The position numbers were made by a program, and so were the translations under genes. Source: Aeromicrobium stalagmiti (GTDB taxonomy: Bacteria; Actinomycetota; Actinomycetes; Propionibacteriales; Nocardioidaceae). From it: DNA of 64,000 bases. The stretch covers positions 280,714 through 344,713 of the forward strand of contig NZ_JABSTZ010000004.1 of the NCBI RefSeq assembly GCF_013283745.1. The letters run 5' to 3'. Below the pieces are notes generated by a model that saw only the letters and a program-made list of their open reading frames with translations, ran no database searches and was not told the DNA's origin. The stretch's first letter is position 1, and each line of letters opens with the position of its first letter. This document shows positions 57,734 to 64,000 of this stretch, piece after piece.

Positions 57734-59299
57734 TCAGCTGCCGCCGGCGGGCAGCTCCTCCAGCAGCACGTCGGGGTGGTCGCGGACGACGTTGTTGGCG
57801 CGCCACTTGTCGAGGAAGAGCGCCAGGTGGGTGCCGTCGGTGCGCTGCAGCACCTCGACGCCACGGATGCCGCTGAGCTCCAGCGCGCCGGCGGCGTCGG
57901 TGCGTCGGGCGACCTGGTAGTCGAGGTGCGTGAGGCGGATGGGCGAGGTGAACTCGTTGGCCATCCGCTCCTTCACCACGTCGAACTGCAGCGGACCGAC
58001 GGCCGCGAGGACGGGGCTCTGGTCGCCACGCAGGTCGGACCGGAGCACCTGGACGACGCCCTCCTGGTCGAGCTGCTCGATCCCGCGGCGGAACTGCTTG
58101 TAGCGGCCGATGTCGCCGGCCGTCGCTGTGACGAAGTGCTCGGGGGCGAAGCTGGGGACGGGTGGGTAGTCGATCGGGTCGCCGTCATAGACGGTGTCGC
58201 CGACCCGCAGGGCCTGGGCGTTGACGAAGCCGATGATGTCGCCCGGCGAGGCCTCCTCGACCGACGTCGTCTCGCGGCCGAAGAGGGCCTGGGCGAACTT
58301 CGTCGCGAAGGGCCGACCGGTCGTGGCGTGGGTGACGACCATGCCGCGCTCGAACGTCCCGGACACCACGCGCGCATAGGCCATGCGGTCGCGGTGCGAG
58401 CTGTTCATGCCCGACTGCACCTTGAACACGAAGGCGCTGAAGTCGTCGTCGACCTGGCGCACGGTGCCGTCGACGCCCGTCGTCTCGGTGGGGCCGGGGG
58501 CCAGCTCGAGGAGCAGGTCGAGCAGCTGGGCCACGCCGAAGTTCTGCAGCGCCGAGGCGAACATGACCGGCGTGGTCTCGCCGGCGAGGAAGCGGTCCTG
58601 GTCGTGGTCGGCGCCGTCGAGCGAGAGCAGCTCGTGCTCGTCGGAGGCGGTCGACCACGTGTCGGCGTCGACCTGCTCGACCTCGTCGGCCGACATCCGG
58701 CGCTCGGGTGCGCGGGTGGCACCTCCGGCGGTGCGGGTGTACTTCACGAACTCGCCGGTGCGGCGGTCGAGCACGCCCCGGAAGTCGCCTGCCTCGCCGA
58801 CGGGCCAGGTCAGGGGAGTGGGTCGCAGCTTGATCTGTTGCTCGATCTCGTCCATCAGCCCCAGAGGTGACAGACCCGGCCGGTCCCACTTGTTGATGAC
58901 GGTGATCACGGGGATGCCGCGCAGGGCGCAGACGCGAAAGAGCTTGAGGGTCTGGGGCTCGAGGCCCTTGCCGGCGTCGACGAGCATCACCGCCGAGTCG
59001 ACGGCCGAGAGCACGCGATAGGTGTCCTCGGAGAAGTCGCTGTGGCCGGGGGTGTCGACGAGGTTGACCACGTGGTCGCGATAGACGAACTGCAGCGCCG
59101 CCGACGTGATCGAGATACCGCGGGCCTTCTCCATCGCCATCCAGTCCGAGACCGTGGCGCGACGATCGCCCTTGCCGTGGACGGCTCCGGCCTCGTTGAG
59201 CACCCGGGCGTGCAGCGCGAGTGCCTCGGTCAGCGTGGACTTGCCGGCATCGGGGTGGCTGATGACGGCAAAGGTACGGCGGGGGCGTTTGTCGGGCAC
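57734..59299 (-). CDS. prfC: Peptide chain release factor 3
   Basis: 521 residues from GTG. GTPase that recycles RF1/RF2: RTFAVISHPDAGKSTLTEAL (P-loop), ISITSAALQF (switch I), VDTPGHSDFSEDTYR (G3), INKWDR (G4), then the domain II/III blocks (FVFKVQSGMNSSHRDRMAYA; VVGPLQFDVVKERM-type AVGPLQFDVV). TAAATT (complement of 59306-59311) lies 6 nt before the GTG, so it is probably leaderless. Convergent with the molybdenum subunit across 4 bp. Confidence 0.94.
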   Translation of the reverse strand: MPDKRPRRTFAVISHPDAGKSTLTEALALHARVLNEAGAVHGKGDRRATVSDWMAMEKARGISITSAALQFVYRDHVVNLVDTPGHSDFSEDTYRVLSAVDSAVMLVDAGKGLEPQTLKLFRVCALRGIPVITVINKWDRPGLSPLGLMDEIEQQIKLRPTPLTWPVGEAGDFRGVLDRRTGEFVKYTRTAGGATRAPERRMSADEVEQVDADTWSTASDEHELLSLDGADHDQDRFLAGETTPVMFASALQNFGVAQLLDLLLELAPGPTETTGVDGTVRQVDDDFSAFVFKVQSGMNSSHRDRMAYARVVSGTFERGMVVTHATTGRPFATKFAQALFGRETTSVEEASPGDIIGFVNAQALRVGDTVYDGDPIDYPPVPSFAPEHFVTATAGDIGRYKQFRRGIEQLDQEGVVQVLRSDLRGDQSPVLAAVGPLQFDVVKERMANEFTSPIRLTHLDYQVARRTDAAGALELSGIRGVEVLQRTDGTHLALFLDKWRANNVVRDHPDVLLEELPAGGS

Positions 59300-59308
59300 C
59301 TGCTGAAT

Positions 59309-60322
59309 TTACCGGTCCTGGCGTGAGGCGGACGAGGCGGGATCGGTGCTGAGGACCCGGATCGCGAGCGATGTCGTCGACTCGACGTCGAGGAAGCCCA
59401 CGACGTGGTTGACGCGCTGGGGGTCGAGCGGCAGGAGGCCGGGGGTGCCCGGCACGTCGGGCGTGATCCCCAGGTCGAGGTCGTCGCGCCCCGACATGAT
59501 GCGCACGTTGAAGTCGAAGCGCTCGCGGGCGTCCCCGGTGGTGAGCCGGCGGACGACGGTCGCGCCCATCCGTCGCGTGCCCTGCTCGGCTGCCCAGGAG
59601 TCGAGCGTGTCGGCCACGAGCCGTCCCGCGTTGTGGTCGATGTCGGCCCACACGGTCTGCATCGATCCGACCTGGGTGAGCAGGGTCGCCGCGGTCTTCT
59701 CGCCGATGCCGGTGACGCCCGGCAGGTTGTCGCTGGCATCACCGCGCAGGGCCGCGAAGTCGAGGTAGTGCTCGGCCGCGACCCCGTACATCGTCAGGAG
59801 CCGCGCCGGGTTGAGCAGCGGCGATGCCTGGATGCCGCCGTTGATCAGCCGCAGCACCTGCGTGTGGTCGCTGATGTGGGCGAAGGCGTCGCGGTCGGAC
59901 GTCACGATCACGCAGCTCCAGCCGTTGTCACGGGCCCATGTCGCGCCCGACGCGCTGACGTCGTCGGCCTCGAGACCCGGCGGCGTGAGCGTGGCGAGGC
60001 CGAGCGCGTCGAGCAAGGCGCCCGCTCGTTCGAGCTGGTCGACGAGTGCTGCGTCCTTCTCGGCCCGCCCGGCCTTGTAGTCGGGGTAGAAGTCCCTGCG
60101 CACCGATGCCGTGCGGTCGTCGAGCCCGAAGATCACGGCGTCGGGGGCGAAGCCATCGATCGCCTCGAGGATCTGGCGCAGCATGCCGTGCAGGGCCCAC
60201 GCCGGTCGGCCTGATCGATCCGTCATGCCGGTGTGCGCCCGCGCGTGGTGGTTGCGGTGCAGCAGCGAGGGGGCGTCGACCACGAGCAGCAGGCGGCGAG
60301 GACGGTCGTGTGGTGCAGGCAT
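59309..60322 (-). CDS. 5'-3' exonuclease (Pol I N-terminal-like, XPG family)
   Basis: 337 residues from ATG 60322 (MPAPHDRPRR). Metal-binding acids and family blocks: LLLVVDAPSLLHRNHHARAH, YPDYKAGRAEKDAAL, PPGLEADDVSASGATW, TSDRDAFAHIS, and the helix-hairpin-helix DNLPGVTGIGEKTAATLL. It is a stand-alone homologue of the 5' nuclease domain of Pol I that removes RNA or flaps. The ATG at 60337 lies inside a TACGAT -10 box (complement of 60336-60341), so 60322 is preferred. Just downstream, the prfC promoter begins within 10 nt. Confidence 0.88.
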   Translation of the reverse strand: MPAPHDRPRRLLLVVDAPSLLHRNHHARAHTGMTDRSGRPAWALHGMLRQILEAIDGFAPDAVIFGLDDRTASVRRDFYPDYKAGRAEKDAALVDQLERAGALLDALGLATLTPPGLEADDVSASGATWARDNGWSCVIVTSDRDAFAHISDHTQVLRLINGGIQASPLLNPARLLTMYGVAAEHYLDFAALRGDASDNLPGVTGIGEKTAATLLTQVGSMQTVWADIDHNAGRLVADTLDSWAAEQGTRRMGATVVRRLTTGDARERFDFNVRIMSGRDDLDLGITPDVPGTPGLLPLDPQRVNHVVGFLDVESTTSLAIRVLSTDPASSASRQDR

Positions 60323-60441
60323 GGGGATCGCGGCCATCGTACGGGCAGGCCTCGCGCGACCAGAACGATCAGGTCTGCACCTCGACTGCCGATGGTCTGG
60401 TTCACCCGATGCACGACGACAGGCGAGGGAGGTTCGAGATC

Positions 60442-61329
60442 ATGGAGCGGATTCGAGTCGTCCTGCACTCGCGAGCACTCCGGGTGGTCGGCGTCGTCCT
60501 CGCCGTCGCCGTCCCGGTGGTCACCCTGTCGCGGCTGCCGTCGGTCTCACCGTGGCCGGTGGTCCTCGGCCTGGTGCCGTGGATCGTCGGCAAGTACGTG
60601 CTGTGCCCGCTCCGGTGGCGCGCCCTGACGAATGCTGACCTGGGCCGGTGGTGGCACGTCCGCGCCTACGCCGAGTCCGAGATCTTCGGGCTGTTGACCC
60701 CCGGTCACGTCGGCTCTGACCTGTGGCGAGTCAGACGGCTCACGGGCGCCGACGTGGGCAAGGGGGACGCGCTCGCCAGCGTCGCTGCCGACCGGCTCGT
60801 CGGTGCTCTGGGTCTGACGGTGTTCGTGCTGCTCGCGGGGTCCGCCCTCCCGCTGCACCTGCTGGTGGGTGCGCTCGGCACCGGGGTGGTGGCTCTCGGC
60901 GTGATGCTCGTCGTCCGTCGCGCACGTCCGGGACTGCTGAGCCTCGGCCCGCTGCCCCCGCCGAGACGCATCGCGCAGGGCCTGGTGCTGTCGATGGGAT
61001 ACCAGGCCACGATCGCGCTGCTCCTCTTCGGGACGCTCCGCGCGACCGGCCACACGCTCTCTCCGCTCGAGCTCATGGGGGCGTTCGGAGCCAGCCAGGT
61101 TGCCGCAGCAGTTCCGGGGCCTCACGGCGCCAGCCCCCGCGACGCCGCCCTGGTGCTCGCCCTGGTGGCTCTCGGTGTCCCGTTGGCCGCTGCCGCCGCG
61201 GCGGTGTCGCTGAAGGCCACACTCGCCTGGCTCCCGGCCCTGGTGCTCGGGGGCGTCAGCCTTGTGGTCACCCGACGCGTCTTGCGGGGAGCCGTCACAT
61301 CGAGGTCAGGTCAGGGCGGTTGGGCGTGA
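60442..61329 (+). CDS. Lysylphosphatidylglycerol-synthase-type membrane protein (UPF0104)
   Basis: 295 residues, about seven to eight membrane segments (VGVVLAVAVPVVTLSRL; VVLGLVPWIVGKYVL; LGLTVFVLLAGSALPLHLLV; ALVALGVPLAAAAAAVSLKA). LLTPGHVGSDLWRVRRLTGA and FGASQVAAAVPGPHGASPRD match the family consensus (PGG.GEpvR.. and ..PGP.G). It is the flippase-like transmembrane region, without the soluble lysyltransferase domain, so it may move a lipid rather than make lysyl-PG. GGAGGTTCG is the ribosome binding site. Convergent with the photolyase-like gene. Confidence 0.8.
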   Translation: MERIRVVLHSRALRVVGVVLAVAVPVVTLSRLPSVSPWPVVLGLVPWIVGKYVLCPLRWRALTNADLGRWWHVRAYAESEIFGLLTPGHVGSDLWRVRRLTGADVGKGDALASVAADRLVGALGLTVFVLLAGSALPLHLLVGALGTGVVALGVMLVVRRARPGLLSLGPLPPPRRIAQGLVLSMGYQATIALLLFGTLRATGHTLSPLELMGAFGASQVAAAVPGPHGASPRDAALVLALVALGVPLAAAAAAVSLKATLAWLPALVLGGVSLVVTRRVLRGAVTSRSGQGGWA

Positions 61330-61433
61330 CGCCGTCGCGGAGCGAGCGTCCGGTGAAGCGGCGGTGGGCCCACGAGCCTCGACGCGAGGGACGACCTCGC
61401 CCCGTGGACCGCCGTCGGGTCACGGGAGCAGCG

Positions 61434-62660
61434 TCAGAGCGACACGCCCTTGCGCCAGGCGCTGTACGAGGTGAGGCGTTGCGTGGTCGGTCGTGCCAGC
61501 CACGGCCACGGGTGGAGCTCTGCGAGCGTCAGGTCCGCAGCGCGGCGGGCGAACGCCGGCACCGGGGCGAAGGTGGCCGCAAGCGCCGTGCCGGCCAGCT
61601 CGTGTGCGACGTCGCCCAGACGCACCTCGAGATCGCGTCGCTCGGCCAGGTCGGCCAGGCACTCGGCGAGGAACACGAATCTCTTGCCCGACAGGCGCAG
61701 CGTGAGCAGCTCCGGCTCGTCGAGCACGAAGATGACCGGCAGGTCAGGATGGGCGGTCAGGGCCGGGTCGCTGTCCCCGAGCGACTCCGCGGTGAGCCAG
61801 ACGGCTGACGGCTCCTCGGTGGTCACCACCCGCTCCGGCCCGGGCCCGGCTGCACCGTCCGCCCGGCCGGCCTGGACCGGGCTGTCTGCGACCCGAGGAC
61901 CCGCCGGTGCGTCGGGCCAGTCCTGGATCGGGCAGTCCTCCCGCAGGGCGCAGGAGCGGCACAGCTGCGGCGCGCGCTTCTCCACCTGCCAGCGGCTGAA
62001 GCCGTACGGCTTGCCGGTTCCCGTGCCCACGGTCCACTGCCAACCCAGCCGGTTGGCGGCGCGGGAGCCGTCGAGCAGGTGCTGGAAGAAGTAGTCCTCA
62101 CCCTCCCGCCAGTCGCGGCCGTGTCGCACGGTCCAGTGGGAGGCCCACCACATGCGCGTCTGGTTGACGAGCCAGCCGTTGTCCTCCAGCTCGCTGCGGA
62201 CCCACGCCATGCACGCCATCTGCTCGTCCCACTGCGGATCTGCCGCAGAAGGCGCTGCCTCGTGACGCAGGGGCTCGGCCAGGGCGTCGCCCAGACGGGC
62301 GTAGAGGTGCCGGGCGTACTCCTGCCACAGCAGCTCGTCGCGGTAGCGGCGCAGGTCCGACGACGGTGCGTCTGCCACCGCGTCCCACACCTGCGGCAGG
62401 TGCAGGAGGCCGTGGGAGATGTAGGGGGACAGTCGGCTGGCCCCGCGTCGCTCCTCCGGCAGGACCGTCGACCGCGAGCGCGCGTAGCCGGTGATGTCGA
62501 GCGTGGCGAGGGCCGTGTCAGCGGCGGTCTGTCCGCCGCGGTGACCGCCGGGGCGGACGCCGTCGGCACCCTCGAGCGTCAGGTGGCCCACCTCGGAGGC
62601 GACCCAGGCCACGACGGCTGCCGTGTCGTCGACAGGGGGCAGCGGGGCGAGGGCGGGCAC
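61434..62660 (-). CDS. Photolyase/cryptochrome-like protein with reversed domain order
   Basis: 408 residues from GTG 62660. The N-terminal half (about 40-250) is the FAD-binding photolyase domain: SRLSPYISHGLLHLPQVWDA, DELLWQEYARHLYARLGDAL, GWLVNQTRMWWASHW, LDGSRAANRLGWQWTVGTGT. It is followed by LCRSCALREDCPIQDWPD, a Cys-rich segment that could bind a cluster. The C-terminal about 120 residues resemble the N-terminal antenna-binding Rossmann domain of photolyases (AVWLTAESLGDSDPALTAHP, VIFVLDEPELL, RFVFLAECLADLAERRDLEV). Photolyases normally carry these in the opposite order. The FAD domain looks intact; DNA-repair activity is unproven. The upstream frame would overlap the divergent lipoprotein. 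Confidence 0.78.
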   Translation of the reverse strand: MPALAPLPPVDDTAAVVAWVASEVGHLTLEGADGVRPGGHRGGQTAADTALATLDITGYARSRSTVLPEERRGASRLSPYISHGLLHLPQVWDAVADAPSSDLRRYRDELLWQEYARHLYARLGDALAEPLRHEAAPSAADPQWDEQMACMAWVRSELEDNGWLVNQTRMWWASHWTVRHGRDWREGEDYFFQHLLDGSRAANRLGWQWTVGTGTGKPYGFSRWQVEKRAPQLCRSCALREDCPIQDWPDAPAGPRVADSPVQAGRADGAAGPGPERVVTTEEPSAVWLTAESLGDSDPALTAHPDLPVIFVLDEPELLTLRLSGKRFVFLAECLADLAERRDLEVRLGDVAHELAGTALAATFAPVPAFARRAADLTLAELHPWPWLARPTTQRLTSYSAWRKGVSL

Positions 62661-62779
62661 CCGTCCAGCGTGCCAGTGGTTGGGCCCGGCGACACCTCGA
62701 GCGCCGGGACCGGACTCGGCGGACCGGACTCGCCGGCGTTGGACTCGCCGGAGTTGGAGGTGTCGGGGAGCCTTGATCC

Positions 62780-63883
62780 ATGAGAGCACGAGCTGCCACT
62801 CCCTCATCCCTGCTGCTGGGCGCCCTTGCCCTCGTCGTCGCGGGATGCGGCGTCGAGCGGGGGCAGCCCTCGTCCGGATCGCCCGCGAAGCAGTCGTTCG
62901 CGATCGAGGAGGTCGATCGGTTCGACGATCCCTGGGCGATGGCGTTCCTGCCGGACGGTGACCTTCTCGTCACCGAGCGCAGCGGCAGGCTGAACCTGCG
63001 CGACGCCGGGTCCGCGGAGACCGTCGAGGTCGACGGCGTGCCGTCGGTGGAGGCCGCCGGTCAGGGCGGGCTCGGCGACGTCGTGCTGAGCCCGACGTTC
63101 GAGGACGACGGGCTCGTCTACCTCAGCTGGGTCGAGGCCGACGACGAGCGGTCGGGCGCGGTCGTGGGTCGTGCCAGGCTCGTGACCGGCGAACGTCCGG
63201 CGCTGGCCGACCTCGACGTCATCTGGCGTCAGACGCCCAAGGTGTCCGGCGACGGGCACTTCGGTCACCGCCTCGCGTTCGACCCTGACGGCGAGCACCT
63301 GTTCGTCTCGTCGGGGGAGAGGCAGCAGAAGACTCCTGCCCAGGACCCCTCGAGCGACCTCGGCAAGGTGGTCCGCATGGGCCTCGACGGTTCGTCGCCC
63401 GAGACCTGGACCTCGGGTCACCGCAACCCGCTGGGCCTCGACTTCGCGCCCGACGGGACGCTGTGGTCGACCGAGATGGGGCCCGAGGGCGGCGACGAGC
63501 TCAACGTGATCGAGCAAGGTGCCAACTACGGCTGGCCGGAGGCCTCCAACGGCAGTGACTACGGCGGCGGCGAGATCCCCGACCACGCCGCGGGCGACGG
63601 TTTCGTCGCGCCGGAGGCGTTCTGGACGCCCAGCATCTCGCCGGGCAGCCTGCTGGTCTACGACGGCGACCTCTTCCCCGGGTGGAAGGGCGACGCCCTC
63701 ATCGGCGCCCTGTCGGGCGAGGCGCTCGTCCACGTCGACCTCGACGGTGCCGAGGCGGGCGAGTCCGAGATCTTCGAGATGGGCGAGCGCATCCGCGCCG
63801 TCGAGCAGGGCCCGGACGGTGCCGTCTGGCTGCTCGAGGACGCAGGCAGCGGTCGTCTGCTGAAGCTGACGCCGAAGGCCTAG
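62780..63883 (+). CDS. PQQ-dependent sugar dehydrogenase-like lipoprotein
   Basis: 367 residues. Lipoprotein signal (LLLGALALVVAGC; Cys23), then a six-blade beta-propeller of the soluble glucose/aldose sugar dehydrogenase type: FDDPWAMAFLPDGDLLVTER, DGHFGHRLAFDPDGEHLFVS (catalytic His), GHRNPLGLDFAPDGTLWSTE, MGPEGGDELNVIEQGANYGW (Ca2+/PQQ loop). It oxidises sugars outside the membrane if PQQ is available; no pqq genes are in the window. GGGGAGCC precedes the ATG. The stop abuts the left end of an insertion sequence. Confidence 0.9.
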   Translation: MRARAATPSSLLLGALALVVAGCGVERGQPSSGSPAKQSFAIEEVDRFDDPWAMAFLPDGDLLVTERSGRLNLRDAGSAETVEVDGVPSVEAAGQGGLGDVVLSPTFEDDGLVYLSWVEADDERSGAVVGRARLVTGERPALADLDVIWRQTPKVSGDGHFGHRLAFDPDGEHLFVSSGERQQKTPAQDPSSDLGKVVRMGLDGSSPETWTSGHRNPLGLDFAPDGTLWSTEMGPEGGDELNVIEQGANYGWPEASNGSDYGGGEIPDHAAGDGFVAPEAFWTPSISPGSLLVYDGDLFPGWKGDALIGALSGEALVHVDLDGAEAGESEIFEMGERIRAVEQGPDGAVWLLEDAGSGRLLKLTPKA

Positions 63884-64000
63884 GGCGTGTCTCCTAAAGA
63901 TCGGCGTGTGAGCGCGAGATTGTTGGAGCATGTCTCGTGCAGCTCTTCTCACTGACGCTCAGTGGGCGCGGATTGAGCCGGTGATGCCGTCCTCTGATGG
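63884..64000 (+). mobile_element. IS5-type insertion sequence, left end (truncated by the window)
   Basis: The sequence after the sugar-dehydrogenase stop begins GGCGTGTCTCCTAAAGATC, an IS-end-like run, and leads 46 nt later into a transposase start. The window ends before the right end. The stop codon TAG lies in CTAG immediately before the IS, a common target for IS427/IS5-type elements. IS5/IS427 membership is from the transposase N-terminus. Confidence 0.75.
63930..64000 (+). CDS. IS5-family transposase, N-terminal fragment
   Basis: Begins SRAALLTDAQWARIEPVMPS, the classic start of IS5/IS427-group DDE transposases (LTDAQWxRIxPLLP). TTGGAG lies 5 nt before the ATG. Only 23 complete codons are in the window, so the DDE catalytic residues are not seen and intactness cannot be judged. 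Confidence 0.85.
   Translation, partial: MSRAALLTDAQWARIEPVMPSSD

Noticed and set aside
55336..57864. 842-codon open frame on the minus strand opposite the molybdenum subunit
   Set aside because: Opposite strand of a well-supported gene, Arg/Gly/Val-rich with no motif; overlaps prfC on its own strand.
60046..60441. Upstream extension of the UPF0104 membrane protein
   Set aside because: Arg-rich shadow opposite the exonuclease; a clear ribosome binding site precedes ATG 60442.
62661..62807. Longer N-terminus of the photolyase-like protein
   Set aside because: Arg/Ser/Gly-rich, no family similarity, and it would overlap the start of the divergent lipoprotein gene.

Overview
The window is GC-rich, densely coded actinobacterial chromosome. 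Markers for this are DUF3052, DUF3145 and DUF3152 proteins, a WhiB protein, glnE with a GlnA2-type glutamine synthetase, bifunctional RNase H/phosphatase, homodimeric AceE, and a DesA3-type desaturase with its reductase. Gene content and codon use point to Propionibacteriales, probably Nocardioidaceae (Nocardioides/Aeromicrobium-like); the genus is inference. Many genes start 6-7 nt after a TAnnnT -10 box, so they are probably leaderless, and this pattern was used to choose several starts.

Layout. 0-9.4 kb: tail of an ECF sigma factor, small and GNAT proteins, dinB, the DUF177-rpmF-rnc-mutM cluster, then GNAT-dgt-dnaG followed by a compact sigma factor and tRNA-Asn. 9.4-19.4 kb: PIG-L deacetylase, tRNA-Met with a HAD protein, DUF3145, an acyl-carrier-protein domain fused to a membrane anchor and exported domain, alpha/beta hydrolase, PAP2 membrane enzyme, aceE divergent from DUF3052, a peroxiredoxin and tRNA-Val. 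19.4-28.6 kb: PrmC-related methyltransferase, RecQ helicase with a phosphoribosyltransferase-like tail, aldo/keto reductase, a Nif3-zinc ribbon-RNase H/phosphatase operon, yaaA, an anion-permease-like transporter, and a GDT1-type manganese exporter behind a yybP-ykoY riboswitch. 28.8-42.9 kb: RNase P RNA, a sigma factor with a zinc-finger tail, map, panB, nadE, glnA2 (GlnR-like box), an ECF42-type sigma factor with a YCII protein, glnE, and a secreted DUF3152 putative metalloprotease.

43.2-50.3 kb is a lipid-modification locus on the minus strand: ferredoxin reductase, acyl desaturase, a small helical protein, flavin amine-oxidase-like enzyme, DUF1365, cyclopropane-fatty-acid synthase and WhiB. 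It lies opposite a TetR regulator of the FabR/DesT type, with a matching palindrome in the promoter region. The likely logic is sensing of acyl composition, introduction of a double bond, then modification of that double bond.

50.3-64 kb: a REP-like palindrome, an SRPBCC protein, a TetR/epimerase pair with two matching operators, a MarR regulator with its own operator next to a PaoABC-like molybdenum aldehyde oxidoreductase, prfC, a 5'-3' exonuclease, an LPG-synthase-type membrane protein, a photolyase-like protein whose two domains are in reversed order, a PQQ-type sugar dehydrogenase lipoprotein, and the left end of an IS5-type insertion sequence cut by the window edge. No CRISPR array, prophage or classical defence island was seen. 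The most unusual items are the membrane-anchored ACP fusion, the apparently circularly permuted photolyase, and the FabR/DesT-controlled lipid locus.
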